Assembly (NCBI GenBank): GCA_001771065.1 | Contig: MESQ01000005.1 | Span: 1-64,000 of the forward strand | Direction of reading: 5' to 3' | Length of the DNA: 64,000 nucleotides | Origin: Burkholderiales bacterium RIFOXYD12_FULL_59_19 | GTDB lineage: Bacteria; Pseudomonadota; Gammaproteobacteria; Burkholderiales; Burkholderiaceae_C | Shown here: positions 18,726 to 27,317 of the stretch, piece by piece | Numbering within the stretch: position 1 is the stretch's first letter | Layout: each line of letters begins with the position of its first letter | Made by a program: the position numbers and the translations under genes | Notes under the pieces: generated by a model | Seen by the model: the letters and a program-made list of their open reading frames with translations, nothing else | Told to the model about the DNA's origin: nothing | Databases searched by the model: none

Positions 18726-20300
18726 TTAAACGTGTGCCGCTGCCAGGGCTGACTTGCCCTCGCTTTGGTAACGCCCCGTGCCCAGACTGCCTGGGCCCAT
18801 GCGGGCAAACTTGACCATTAAAAACATCTCGACGAGCAGCAGCACGGTGTAAAACCCGATGAAGCCTGCGAGCGAGCCATACAAGCTGTTGACGCTCAAG
18901 GTGGACACCGACAGGTGCGTTGGCAACACGCCATAAATGCTCCAGGGTTGGCGACCATACTCCGCCACAAACCAGCCCAACTCACAGGCAATCCATGGCG
19001 CAGGCAACATCCACAACGCGGCGCGCAAGAGCCACGGCTTTTCCATAAAGTTGGATTTCAAGGTACTGTAGAACGCCATTCCGAACAGGGCCAGCATCGC
19101 AAAGCCCAGGCCGACCATGATGCGGAAACCCCAAAACATGGGCGTGACACGCGGTACGGTGTCATTGACCGCTTTGTTAATCATCTCAGGAGTGGCCTGG
19201 CTTACATCGACCACGTATTTTTTCAACAGCAGGCCAAAGCCCAAATCGGTCTTGTTTTGCTCAAACACCTGTTTGGCCACAACATCATCGCGGTGGGTGC
19301 GCAAGGCTTCAAGCGCCGTCACGGCCACCATGCCATTGACAATACGCTCGCGGTTTTTCGCCTTGATGTCATGGATGCCGGGGATTTCCTTGCTGATGGA
19401 GCGGGTGCCAATCAAACCCATGACCCAAGGAACTTCGATTTCCCAGTCGTTCTTTTGTTCGGCTTCGTTGATGCTCGCCACCAGCGTCAGGCCAGCCGGT
19501 GCGGGCTTGGTTTCCCACATGGCTTCCATGGCGGCCAGCTTGGTTTGTTGGGCTTCACCCACGGTATAGCCGGATTCGTCACCCAGCACAATCACACTCA
19601 GCACCGAGGCCAGGCCAAAAGCTGCTGCCACCCGAAAGCTGCGTTTGGCAAAAGCCAGATCACGCTTTTTGAGCAAATACCAGCTGGAAATTGACATCAC
19701 AAACATGGCACCGGTGACATAACCCGCTGATACCGTGTGGACAAATTTGGCTTGCGCATCGGGGTTGAACAGCACCGCCCAGAAATCGGTCATTTCCATG
19801 CGCATGGTCTGGTAGCTGAATTCGGCACCCACCGGGTTTTGCATCCAGCCGTTGGCAATCAAAATCCACAACGCACTCAGATTGGTGCCGACCGCCATCA
19901 ACACTGTCACCAGCAAGTGCTGTGGTTTGGACAGCCGGTCCCAGCCAAAGAAGAACAGACCAATCATGGTTGATTCGAGAAAGAACGCCATCAGCCCCTC
20001 GATGGCCAGCGGCGCGCCAAAAATGTCGCCCACATAGTGCGAGTAATAGGCCCAGTTGGTGCCAAACTGGAACTCCAGCGTGATGCCGGTGGTAACACCC
20101 AAGGCAAAGTTGATGCCAAACAACTTGCCCCAGAACCGAGTCATGTCTTTCCAGACCACGTTGCCGGTCATCACATAGACACTCTCCATGATCACCAGCA
20201 GCCAAACCATGCCGATCGTGAGCGGCACAAACAGGAAGTGGTACATCGCCGTCGCCGCAAATTGCAGCCGCGACAAGTCAACCAATTGTTCAGAAATCAC
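18726..20300 (-). CDS. cydA: Cytochrome bd ubiquinol oxidase subunit I
   Basis: The haem-bearing subunit, 524 residues, that oxidises ubiquinol at a periplasmic Q-loop and reduces oxygen. The N-terminal SRLQFAATAMYHFLFVPLTIG contains the haem b595-ligand region. GRQPWSIYGVLPTHLSVS carries the conserved GRQPW motif. The long insertion between ~250 and 370 indicates the L-type (E. coli-like) Q-loop. The start overlaps the cydP stop by four bases. It would let the cell respire traces of oxygen, or keep respiring when sulfide or NO poisons haem-copper oxidases. Confidence 0.96.
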   Translation of the reverse strand: MISEQLVDLSRLQFAATAMYHFLFVPLTIGMVWLLVIMESVYVMTGNVVWKDMTRFWGKLFGINFALGVTTGITLEFQFGTNWAYYSHYVGDIFGAPLAIEGLMAFFLESTMIGLFFFGWDRLSKPQHLLVTVLMAVGTNLSALWILIANGWMQNPVGAEFSYQTMRMEMTDFWAVLFNPDAQAKFVHTVSAGYVTGAMFVMSISSWYLLKKRDLAFAKRSFRVAAAFGLASVLSVIVLGDESGYTVGEAQQTKLAAMEAMWETKPAPAGLTLVASINEAEQKNDWEIEVPWVMGLIGTRSISKEIPGIHDIKAKNRERIVNGMVAVTALEALRTHRDDVVAKQVFEQNKTDLGFGLLLKKYVVDVSQATPEMINKAVNDTVPRVTPMFWGFRIMVGLGFAMLALFGMAFYSTLKSNFMEKPWLLRAALWMLPAPWIACELGWFVAEYGRQPWSIYGVLPTHLSVSTLSVNSLYGSLAGFIGFYTVLLLVEMFLMVKFARMGPGSLGTGRYQSEGKSALAAAHV

Positions 20301-20479
20301 TTGTTTTCTCCCTTGACAGTTTCAAAACCAGGAACCAGCGCTTGTGCGGCCATGCCTGCGGCATCCACCGTGACCCGTTGGTCCCGCACAAAACCCCACC
20401 ACAGCCCGTACAGCAGCACCAGCTTGATGACCAGCACCCAGGCCAGACGTTTCACCAAGCGTTGGTCAGCGCGGTTCAT
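20297..20479 (-). CDS. cydP: Cytochrome oxidase putative small subunit CydP
   Basis: A 60-residue protein with one membrane helix (LAWVLVIKLVLLYGLWWGFV) and the short KLVLLYxLWWxF motif of the CydP family found ahead of cydAB in many beta- and gammaproteobacteria. Its stop overlaps the cydA ATG by four bases, so it is the first gene of the operon. The ATG at 20479 has no strong Shine-Dalgarno. A sigma-54-like element sits about 36 bases upstream. Function in assembly or stability is presumed. Confidence 0.82.
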   Translation of the reverse strand: MNRADQRLVKRLAWVLVIKLVLLYGLWWGFVRDQRVTVDAAGMAAQALVPGFETVKGENK

Positions 20480-20514
20480 GACAAGAACAAGTGCAGCGGG
20501 ACATACGGCGTGTT

Positions 20515-20531
20515 ATCAATATTCATGCCAA
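20515..20531 (-). promoter_or_regulatory. Sigma-54-like promoter element of the cyd operon
   Basis: The minus strand reads TTGGCATG-N4-TTGAT, the same defined bases as at 17008-17024. GG and the -12 element have the N10 spacing required by sigma-54; the -12 GC is replaced by GA. Transcription would begin about 25 bases before the cydP ATG. The divergent gene encodes a sigma-54 activator, which supports the reading. Confidence 0.5.
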
Positions 20532-20553
20532 TCAGCAAAAATATAAAAACCCA

Positions 20554-20565
20554 TTTGATTTCAAA
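20554..20565. promoter_or_regulatory. Dyad TTTGA-TT-TCAAA in the cyd/fisR intergenic region
   Basis: A perfect-armed dyad (20554-20565) related to GTTGA-TG-TCAAC at 20655-20666; both contain TTGAT-K-TCAA. The second copy lies 22 bases before the activator ATG and could mediate autoregulation. The two-base centre rules out a standard FNR box, which needs a four-base spacer. Confidence 0.35.
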
Positions 20566-20616
20566 GGCTTATGTGAATTATTCAAGAACGATGTTGGGGC
20601 ATTTCAACTCTTTATA

Positions 20617-20632
20617 TGTCAAATATGGCAGT
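20617..20632. promoter_or_regulatory. Putative upstream activator site shared with the ETHE1-like promoter
   Basis: TGTCAA-N3-TGGCAGT, identical in its 13 defined bases to 17111-17126. It lies 86 bases from the sigma-54-like element of the cyd operon, against 87 bases in the other promoter, with the same orientation. About 120 bp upstream of the predicted start is a normal enhancer distance. Confidence 0.45.
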
Positions 20633-20687
20633 GCCGTCCGTGTGTTGGCATACAGTTGATGTCAACGTCATTTAAAAAGGCTTCGCC

Positions 20688-21998
20688 ATGAAACCGCTGC
20701 CCGAACTCATGTCATTTGTGGAAGGCCTGCCCGAGCCCCATATCTTATTTGACACCCAGTACCGCATCCTGGCCGCCAATGCGGCCTACCGGCGCCAGTT
20801 CAGTCCGCAACACAGCGTGGTGGGCCGCACCTGTTTTGAGGTCTCACACCGCTTCAGTGTGCCCTGTGATCAGGCAGGTGAATCCTGCCCACTGGCGCGC
20901 TCGCGCGAATCGGGCCAGCGCGAACGGGTGCTGCACCTACACCACACCCCGAAGGGCGAGGAATACGTCAACATCGAACTCGCACCGCTGCTTGACGCCA
21001 ATGGCCAGCAAGCCTTTTATGTGGAAAAAATGGAGTCGTTGCGGGTGGCGCAGGGACAGCCCGCAGCCCAGGGCTTGATTGGACGCAGTCCGGCTTTCTT
21101 AACCATGCTCGGTCTGGTGGCACGGGTGGCGCCGTCGCAAGCCACGGTGCTGCTGTTGGGCGAATCGGGCACCGGCAAGGAACTGGTGGCCCGAGCGGTG
21201 CACGAGGCCAGCAACCGTGCCAGCAAAGCGCTGGTGCCGGTGGACTGCGCCAGCCTGCCGGAAAACCTGTTTGAATCTGAACTGTTTGGTCACGAGCGCG
21301 GTGCTTTCACCGGTGCCAACAGCGCACGCGGCGGCCTGGTGGAAGCGGCCAGCGGTGGCACCTTGTTTCTGGACGAAGTCGGCGACATCCCGCTCACCAT
21401 GCAGGTGAAGCTACTGCGTCTGCTAGAAACCGGGACCTACCGGCGCGTGGGCAGTACCGAGCAGCGCCATGCTGACATCCGGGTGGTATCGGCCACGCAC
21501 CGGGATCTGGACCAGATGGTGGCGCAGGGGCGCTTTCGCGAAGACCTGTACTACCGCCTGAGCACTTTCCCGATCTACCTGCCCGCCTTGCGCGAGCGGC
21601 GTGACGATATCTCCCTGCTGACCAGTGCCCTGCTTTCCAGGGTGGCGCCACAACGCAAACTGGCGGTCAGCGACGGTGCCCTGACGGCGCTCCAGGCCCA
21701 AAACTACCCCGGCAATGTGCGCGAGTTGCGTAATCTGCTGGAGCGCTCAGCCCTGCTGTGTGATGGCAACACGCTGGAGGCCAGCCATGTGACACAAGCA
21801 TTACTTTCCGGCCGTCGGGGACTCAGTACCCTGGTACCGGTCACGGTAGCATCACCGGGTTCCCTGAAATCAGTCGCGCAGGCAGCACTCCAGCACATGG
21901 CCGAGCAGCATACCGGCAGCCGCGCTGAACTGGCGGCCCAACTGGGCATCAGTGAACGCTCCTTGTACCGCAAGCTCAACGCGATCAAACCGGCTTGA
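20688..21998 (+). CDS. fisR: FisR-like sigma-54 activator with three-cysteine PAS domain
   Basis: A 436-residue enhancer-binding protein. The N-terminal PAS domain (~8-110) carries Cys49, Cys60 and Cys67. That 11/7 spacing is the pattern I recall for the sulfane-sulfur sensor FisR of Cupriavidus (C53, C64, C71). The AAA+ domain (~130-365) has GESGTGKE (Walker A), the sigma-54 contact loop [13 protein letters not shown] and [11 protein letters not shown] (Walker B). A Fis-type helix-turn-helix (~395-435) ends it. It is divergent from cydP and 18 bases ahead of a cytochrome c gene. NorR is unlikely because NorR uses a GAF domain. The effector is inferred, not proven. AAGG precedes the ATG. Confidence 0.78.
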   Translation: MKPLPELMSFVEGLPEPHILFDTQYRILAANAAYRRQFSPQHSVVGRTCFEVSHRFSVPCDQAGESCPLARSRESGQRERVLHLHHTPKGEEYVNIELAPLLDANGQQAFYVEKMESLRVAQGQPAAQGLIGRSPAFLTMLGLVARVAPSQATVLLLGESGTGKELVARAVHEASNRASKALVPVDCASLPENLFESELFGHERGAFTGANSARGGLVEAASGGTLFLDEVGDIPLTMQVKLLRLLETGTYRRVGSTEQRHADIRVVSATHRDLDQMVAQGRFREDLYYRLSTFPIYLPALRERRDDISLLTSALLSRVAPQRKLAVSDGALTALQAQNYPGNVRELRNLLERSALLCDGNTLEASHVTQALLSGRRGLSTLVPVTVASPGSLKSVAQAALQHMAEQHTGSRAELAAQLGISERSLYRKLNAIKPA

Positions 21999-22016
21999 GC
22001 ACGTCAAATTTTTTCG

Positions 22017-23936
22017 ATGATGAAAACTCTCCAAAAACTACTCCTTTTGGTCGCTGCCACTAGCCTCAACAGTGTGGCGGCTCCTTTTGAAGACAACATG
22101 GCCCAACGCATGCAGGCCTGCACCGGCTGCCACGGCGTGCAGGGGCGCGCCGGGCCGGACGGATATTACCCCCGGCTGGCAGGAAAACCAGCGGGCTACC
22201 TGTACAACCAGTTGCTCAACATCCGTGACGGGCGGCGCCACTATGCCTTGATGGCTGGCTTGCTAGCGCCCCTTGACAAGCCCTATCTGATGGCCATGGC
22301 GCAGTATTTTTCCGGTCTGAAGCTGCCCTACCCGCCGCCGATTGCGTCCAGGGCAACGCCAGAACTCATGGCACGTGGGCGCACACTGGTGACCGAGGGT
22401 GATCCAGCACGTGATCTGCCGCCCTGTCAGCAATGCCACGGCGAGGCGCTGACCGGGGCTGAACCCCATGTCCCGGGACTGCTGGGTTTACCGCGTGACT
22501 ACCTGAATGCCCAACTGGGTGGCTGGCGCACCGGCCAGCGCCGCGCCCAGGCGCCCGATTGCATGAGCCACATTGCCAAGCGCCTGAGCAGCCAGGACGT
22601 GGTCGCAGCCACCCACTGGCTGGCTGCGCAGCCGGTACCCGCCAACAGCCAGCCACTGGCAGCCCTGCCCACAATGAAGGCAGGGACCAAAGAACTGCGC
22701 TGCGGCAGCGCCGACGTTCCCCAGCCGTCGGCAGAAAAAACCGTGACGACGCAGTCAGCCCAAGTGGCGCAAGGAGCGTATCTGGCCCGCGTCGGCAATT
22801 GTGAACATTGCCATACCACGCCAGGCGGCAAGCCCTACACCGGACAACGTGCGATCACCACCCCATTTGGCACCGCCTATTCCACCAACCTGACGCCCGA
22901 CAAAGCCACGGGGCTGGGCCAATGGACCCTTGATGATTTCTGGCAAGCCCTACACCACGGCAAATCCAGGGATGGGCGTTTGTTGAGCCCGGCCTTTCCC
23001 TACACCAGCTACACCGCCATGCGCCGGGCCGATGCAGACGCCCTGTTTGCCTTCCTGCAAAGCCTTCCGCCCGAAAATCAGCCCCATCGTGGCCATGACA
23101 TGCGCTGGCCTTATGGCACCCAAGTCGCTCTTTTTGCCTGGCGCACCCTCTTTTTCAGCCCGCAAGATTTCCAAGCTGACGCCGCTCGGTCGGCCGCCTG
23201 GAACCGCGGTGCCTATTTGGTCAACGTGCTGAGCCACTGTGGTGAATGCCATACCCCACGCAACCAATTTGGGGCTGCACAAACAAAACTGGCCTTGCGC
23301 GGCGGGCTGATTCCCATGCAAGGCTGGCTGGCCCCATCGCTGTTGAGCAGAAGCGCCGCCGGCACTGATGCACTGCGCTTGAATGACACCCTGCAATTGC
23401 TCAAGACCGGCCACTCCTCCCAAGCCACAGCCAGCGGCCCCATGGCGCAAGTGGTGCAAGGCAGCACCCAGCACCTGAACGAGGCTGACCTCCAGGCAAT
23501 AGGGCTCTACCTGCAATCGTTAACACAAACGCAGGACCCAAGCCAGTCCGAAGTCCCAGCAGACCGCCTGCCTGCAGCCCGGGCCATGGCGCCGGCCGCG
23601 ATGACCCGAGCCGCCAGCCTGTACACCAGTCACTGTGCAGATTGCCATGGCCACCAAGGTCAGGGCATAACAGGCGCTTACCCAGCCCTGGCGGGCAACC
23701 GGGCAGTGTTTTTGGCAGATGCCAGCAATTTGATTCAGACCACGTTACACGGCGGCTTTGCACCCGTAACCCTGGCCAGGCCCAAGCCCTATGGCATGCC
23801 GCCGTTCATGCTCACGCTCGGTGACAGCGACATCGCACTGGTGCTGAGCTACATCCGACAAGCCTGGGGCAACCAGGCAACACCTGTCACAGAGTCCGAT
23901 GTCAGTCGGCTACGCGAGCACCAAGCCAGCCGATAA
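22017..23936 (+). CDS. Exported five-haem cytochrome c (c4-like plus dehydrogenase-type tri-haem)
   Basis: A 639-residue periplasmic c-type cytochrome with a signal peptide (~1-22). Five CxxCH sites are visible: CTGCH (35-39), CQQCH (137-141), CEHCH (262-266), CGECH (408-412) and CADCH (540-544). Residues 23-215 resemble a di-haem c4/c553 cytochrome. Residues ~245-620 resemble the tri-haem subunit of membrane alcohol or gluconate dehydrogenases, so it looks like a fusion of two electron carriers. No dehydrogenase gene is adjacent. It probably shares a transcript with the FisR-like gene (18 bases apart). It may carry electrons between a periplasmic dehydrogenase and an oxidase; its redox partner is unknown. 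Confidence 0.82.
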   Translation: MMKTLQKLLLLVAATSLNSVAAPFEDNMAQRMQACTGCHGVQGRAGPDGYYPRLAGKPAGYLYNQLLNIRDGRRHYALMAGLLAPLDKPYLMAMAQYFSGLKLPYPPPIASRATPELMARGRTLVTEGDPARDLPPCQQCHGEALTGAEPHVPGLLGLPRDYLNAQLGGWRTGQRRAQAPDCMSHIAKRLSSQDVVAATHWLAAQPVPANSQPLAALPTMKAGTKELRCGSADVPQPSAEKTVTTQSAQVAQGAYLARVGNCEHCHTTPGGKPYTGQRAITTPFGTAYSTNLTPDKATGLGQWTLDDFWQALHHGKSRDGRLLSPAFPYTSYTAMRRADADALFAFLQSLPPENQPHRGHDMRWPYGTQVALFAWRTLFFSPQDFQADAARSAAWNRGAYLVNVLSHCGECHTPRNQFGAAQTKLALRGGLIPMQGWLAPSLLSRSAAGTDALRLNDTLQLLKTGHSSQATASGPMAQVVQGSTQHLNEADLQAIGLYLQSLTQTQDPSQSEVPADRLPAARAMAPAAMTRAASLYTSHCADCHGHQGQGITGAYPALAGNRAVFLADASNLIQTTLHGGFAPVTLARPKPYGMPPFMLTLGDSDIALVLSYIRQAWGNQATPVTESDVSRLREHQASR

Positions 23937-23991
23937 TACAAAGTCATATTTCTTATTTCAACGCGCAAGCACCCCCACTCAGGAGCACACC

Positions 23992-24141
23992 ATGGCAAAA
24001 GGTCAGCAGGGCAACAACAAAATGGTCAAGAAACCCAAAAAGGACACCTCACCGCCCAAGCCCGTATCGGCTGACGCGGTGCGCCCCACCGTTACCACCG
24101 TGGTGCCGGTGCGCGGCAAACTCAAGAACGCGCCGCGTTAA
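23992..24141 (+). CDS. Small basic Lys/Pro-rich hypothetical protein
   Basis: A 49-residue, strongly basic, low-complexity protein (MAKGQQGNNKMVKKPKKDT...). AGGAG sits eight bases before the ATG and decides the start. I believe similar short proteins occur in other Burkholderiales, but no function is known to me. The composition would suit nucleic-acid or ribosome contact; that is speculation. Confidence 0.55.
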   Translation: MAKGQQGNNKMVKKPKKDTSPPKPVSADAVRPTVTTVVPVRGKLKNAPR

Positions 24142-24161
24142 GCCAAGCTATCGGCGCACCC

Positions 24162-24800
24162 TTGCCTGAATTCAGCGTCGTTTATGCCGACGAAACTTTG
24201 CTGGTGCTGGACAAACCCGCCGGCTTGTTGAGTGTGCCCGGCAAGGGCGAAGACAAACAGGACTGTTTGAGCAGCCGGGTGCAACAGCACCATGTCGATG
24301 CACGCGTGGTGCACCGGCTGGACATGGCCACATCGGGTCTGCTGGTGATGGCGCTTGGTGCTAGCGCCCAACGCACTTTGAACGATGCTTTTGCCAACCG
24401 CGAGGTGCACAAACGCTATGTAGCGGTAACGGACGGTTTGCTGGCGTCACCCGGGGCAGACTGGGGTGTGATTGATTTGCCGATACTACTGGATTGGCCG
24501 AATCGGCCCAGGCGCATCATCGACCCACAAGGCAAACCCAGCTGCACCCGCTGGCGCGTGCTGAAACACAACCCGACCGAGGTAACAACACGGCTTGAGC
24601 TCGAACCCGTCACAGGACGATCACACCAGTTGCGCGTGCACCTGCAAGCCCTGCAGCACCCTATTTTGGGCGACACTTTGTACGGTTCGCCGACCAGCCA
24701 TGCCAAGGCTGGGCGCCTGCTGCTTCACGCCACCCGGCTTGAACTGACACACCCCGTCAGTCGGCAAGCCATGGTATTTTTAAGCGATCCGCCGTTTTAA
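24162..24800 (+). CDS. RluA-family pseudouridine synthase
   Basis: A 212-residue synthase converting uridine to pseudouridine in rRNA or tRNA. The catalytic Asp is in HRLDMATSGLLV. GRSHQLRVHL and the N-terminal LLVLDKPAGLLSVPGKG are family signatures. There is no S4 domain, so it resembles the compact RluA/TruC-like branch; which RNA it modifies is unclear. The frame opens just after the stop of the small upstream gene, and the most likely initiator is TTG at 24162, with no ATG nearby. It converges on the hibernation-factor gene. Confidence 0.88.
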   Translation: MPEFSVVYADETLLVLDKPAGLLSVPGKGEDKQDCLSSRVQQHHVDARVVHRLDMATSGLLVMALGASAQRTLNDAFANREVHKRYVAVTDGLLASPGADWGVIDLPILLDWPNRPRRIIDPQGKPSCTRWRVLKHNPTEVTTRLELEPVTGRSHQLRVHLQALQHPILGDTLYGSPTSHAKAGRLLLHATRLELTHPVSRQAMVFLSDPPF

Positions 24801-24803
24801 ATT

Positions 24804-25121
24804 TCAGGCCCGTGCGGTGCGGCCCATCGTGTTCTCAATCAGGCGTACCAGCTTCTCGGCAGCGCCGTCGAGGGCCTGGTTCAGGTTGGCAGCATGGTGT
24901 TTGACGGCCATCGGTTGATGCCCTTCCAGTCGGGCCTCCAACATACACTGTTTGTTTTCGGGGCTGGTTTTTTTGCCCCCGTTTTCATCGCTCAAGTGGA
25001 CTTCAACCCGGGAAATCTGACCGCTGAACCGGGCCAGTGCATCCTGCACGGCGCTGCTGACCCATTTGCTCATGGCCTCGGTGCCTTCAATATGATGATC
25101 GGTGTGAATTTGAACTTGCAT
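24804..25121 (-). CDS. Ribosome hibernation factor (HPF/RaiA family)
   Basis: A 105-residue S30AE-type protein (MQVQIHTDHHIEGTEAM...) that binds the 30S decoding region and silences ribosomes in stress. Its length fits the short HPF/RaiA branch without the dimerising C-terminal domain. Asp/Glu-rich strands and the C-terminal LNQALDGAAEKLVRLIENTMGR helix are typical. AGGAG precedes the ATG. An FNR-like box (25188-25201) lies 21 bases upstream of a TATCAT -10 element, so oxygen-dependent control is plausible. Confidence 0.85.
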   Translation of the reverse strand: MQVQIHTDHHIEGTEAMSKWVSSAVQDALARFSGQISRVEVHLSDENGGKKTSPENKQCMLEARLEGHQPMAVKHHAANLNQALDGAAEKLVRLIENTMGRTARA

Positions 25122-25187
25122 TTTTTTCTCCTAGTCATACAACCACTTTGGTTGAAGTTCATGATAGTCACCTGGATCATAGAAAAT

Positions 25188-25201
25188 TTGACTTCCATCA
25201 A
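25188..25201. promoter_or_regulatory. FNR/ANR-like box between hpf and the SDR gene
   Basis: TTGAC-TTCC-ATCAA differs from the FNR consensus TTGAT-N4-ATCAA at one base. On the minus strand, TATCAT follows after 21 bases, giving the class II spacing for the hibernation-factor gene. It is only 15 bases from the SDR ATG, so on that side it would act, if at all, as a repressor site. Confidence 0.5.
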
Positions 25202-25216
25202 TTAGGCCGACAAAAC

Positions 25217-25978
25217 ATGCAAAGACATTTATTTATCCTCACAGGGGCCTCCCGTGGCATGGGTCGGGCCATGGCCGAACAATTGCTGGCGAAGGAAAAT
25301 CATGTGCTGTGCATTTCGCGTCACCCGGAATCTTCCCTGGTTTCGGTCGCCGAGCAGAACCATGGCATCCTGGAACAATGGGCCCTGGATTTGTCACAGT
25401 CTGAGCACGCCGCGCGTCGCCTCAAGACCTGGCTGGACTTGCTGGACCCAGCGCAAATCAAAAGTGTGACCCTGATCAACAACGCCGGGGTGATCCCGAC
25501 GATTACACCCGTGAGCGCATCCGAACCCGCAGAATTCGCTGCCGCCATGCGGATCAACCTGGAAACCCCGATGCTGCTCACAGCCGTCTTCCTGCATGCG
25601 ACCCAAGGCTGGACGGTGCCACGCAAAGTGCTCAATATTTCGTCCGGCCTGGGGCGTCGACCCATGGCCTCACAGGCAGCTTACTGCGCAGCCAAGGCTG
25701 GCCTGGACCATTTCACCCGCTGCCTGGCGCTGGACGAAGCCCGCCTGCCCCAAGGTGCCAGGGTCTGCTCGCTGGCGCCAGGGGTGATCGACACCGACAT
25801 GCAGCTGCAGCTGCGCAGCGCCAATGCCGCCAGTTTTCCCGATCAGGCCGGATTTGCTCAGCTCAAGTCGGCAGGACAACTCAGCGCTGCCAGCGACGCC
25901 GCCAAGCGTGTTTTAGCCTGGTTGGCCCGGCCCGACTTCGGCCAGCAGGTGATCGCCGATGTGCGCGACCACACGTGA
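25217..25978 (+). CDS. Short-chain dehydrogenase/reductase
   Basis: A 253-residue classical SDR. The cofactor motif is LTGASRGMG, the NNAG motif reads LINNAGV, and the catalytic Tyr-Lys pair is in AAYCAAKAG. The Ser lies in LNISSGLG. Overall it resembles sepiapterin or benzil reductase-like SDRs; the substrate is not predictable. The ATG at 25217 was chosen because the fold begins directly after it; an in-frame ATG at 25148 would add an unrelated 23-residue leader overlapping the FNR-like box. Confidence 0.85.
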   Translation: MQRHLFILTGASRGMGRAMAEQLLAKENHVLCISRHPESSLVSVAEQNHGILEQWALDLSQSEHAARRLKTWLDLLDPAQIKSVTLINNAGVIPTITPVSASEPAEFAAAMRINLETPMLLTAVFLHATQGWTVPRKVLNISSGLGRRPMASQAAYCAAKAGLDHFTRCLALDEARLPQGARVCSLAPGVIDTDMQLQLRSANAASFPDQAGFAQLKSAGQLSAASDAAKRVLAWLARPDFGQQVIADVRDHT

Positions 25979-26073
25979 GCCCTACCGCGACGAGACTCCC
26001 TGCCAACGTCGGTTTTATGTCAGCAATCAAGGCTAAGATACTGTCGTAATTATTTATTAACCCGAGGAGACCT

Positions 26074-27264
26074 TTGATGACCCGTGAAGTAGTGATTGTG
26101 AGTGGTGCCCGTTCCGCCATCGGTACCTATGGTGGTAGCCTGAAAGACCTGGCCCCGACCGAACTGGCCGGCCAGCTTGTGCGTGACGTCCTGGCGCGCG
26201 CTCAGGTCAAGGGTGACGAAGTCGGCCATGTGGTGTTTGGCCATGTGGTCAACACCGAACCCAAAGACATGTATTTGTCGCGTGTGGCCGCCATCAACGG
26301 CGGTTGCGCCGAGGGCGTGCCGGCCTTCAACGTCAACCGCCTGTGCGGCTCGGGCCTGCAGGCCATTGTGTCGGCCGGCCAAAGCATTTTGCTGGGTGAT
26401 TGCGACATTGCCATTGGCGGCGGTGCCGAGGCCATGAGCCGCGCGCCCTACGCCAGCCTGAACATGCGCTGGGGTGCCCGCATGGGCGACACCAAGATGG
26501 TCGACATGGTGGTAAGCGCCTTGCACGACCCCTTCCACAACGTCCACATGGGCATTACGGCTGAGAACATTGCTGCCAAATGGGGTATCAGCCGCGAAGA
26601 CCAGGACGCGCTGGCCGTTGAAAGCCACAACCGGGCTCAGCGCGCCATCGAAGGCGGCTATTTCAAGAGCCAGATCATGCCGGTGACGCTGAAAAGCCGC
26701 AAAGGTGATGTGGTGTTTGACACCGACGAGCATTACCGCCCCAACTGCACACTGGCCGACCTGGCCAAACTCAAGCCCGCCTTTCTCAAGGAAAACGGCA
26801 CCGTGACCGCCGGCAACGCCTCCGGCATCAACGACGCAGCCGCAGCCGTGGTGCTGATGGAAGCGGGCACTGCCAAAGCCCGTGGCCTGAAACCACTGGC
26901 CCGGCTGGTGGCTTACGCACACGCTGGCGTTGACCCCAAATACATGGGTATCGGGCCGGTTCCTGCCACCCAAATGGCCTTGAAAAAGGCCGGCTTGACC
27001 ATCCAGGACCTCGACGTGATTGAAGCCAACGAAGCCTTTGCAGCCCAAGCCTGCGCCGTCAGCCGCGACCTCGGCCTGGATCCGGCCAAGGTCAACCCCA
27101 ACGGTTCCGGTATTTCGCTGGGCCATCCGATTGGCGCTACGGGTGCGTTGATCACCGTGAAGGCTTTGTATGAGCTTGAGCGTATTGGCGGCCGTTATGC
27201 GCTGGTGACCATGTGTATTGGTGGTGGCCAGGGTATTGCTGCCATTTTTGAGCGCCAGGCTTGA
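26074..27264 (+). CDS. Acetyl-CoA C-acyltransferase (thiolase, BktB/PhaA-like)
   Basis: A 396-residue thiolase that condenses acetyl-CoA units or cleaves 3-ketoacyl-CoA. The nucleophile Cys lies in [13 protein letters not shown]. The second-site His is in [18 protein letters not shown]. The final Cys is in [11 protein letters not shown]. Sequence style resembles BktB-type beta-ketothiolases used in polyhydroxyalkanoate synthesis or fatty-acid degradation. GGAGA precedes the ATG. No pha genes are adjacent. narX starts 53 bases later with no visible terminator. Confidence 0.9.
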   Translation: MMTREVVIVSGARSAIGTYGGSLKDLAPTELAGQLVRDVLARAQVKGDEVGHVVFGHVVNTEPKDMYLSRVAAINGGCAEGVPAFNVNRLCGSGLQAIVSAGQSILLGDCDIAIGGGAEAMSRAPYASLNMRWGARMGDTKMVDMVVSALHDPFHNVHMGITAENIAAKWGISREDQDALAVESHNRAQRAIEGGYFKSQIMPVTLKSRKGDVVFDTDEHYRPNCTLADLAKLKPAFLKENGTVTAGNASGINDAAAAVVLMEAGTAKARGLKPLARLVAYAHAGVDPKYMGIGPVPATQMALKKAGLTIQDLDVIEANEAFAAQACAVSRDLGLDPAKVNPNGSGISLGHPIGATGALITVKALYELERIGGRYALVTMCIGGGQGIAAIFERQA

Positions 27265-27317
27265 CGCTGGGGCTCTGGCTGATGCAAACCCCGCTGGACG
27301 GCATGGGCGACTGAGTC

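Noticed and set aside
20655..20666. FNR box at GTTGATGTCAAC
   Set aside because: Arms are separated by two bases, not the four required by FNR; it fits better as an operator for the neighbouring regulator.
20688..21998. NorR (NO-responsive sigma-54 activator) for the gene next to cydP
   Set aside because: NorR has a GAF domain. This protein has a PAS domain with three cysteines and is not adjacent to nor or hmp genes.
26050..27126. Open frame of 358 codons antisense to the thiolase gene
   Set aside because: Antisense to an intact thiolase with all catalytic residues; the antisense translation shows no family features.
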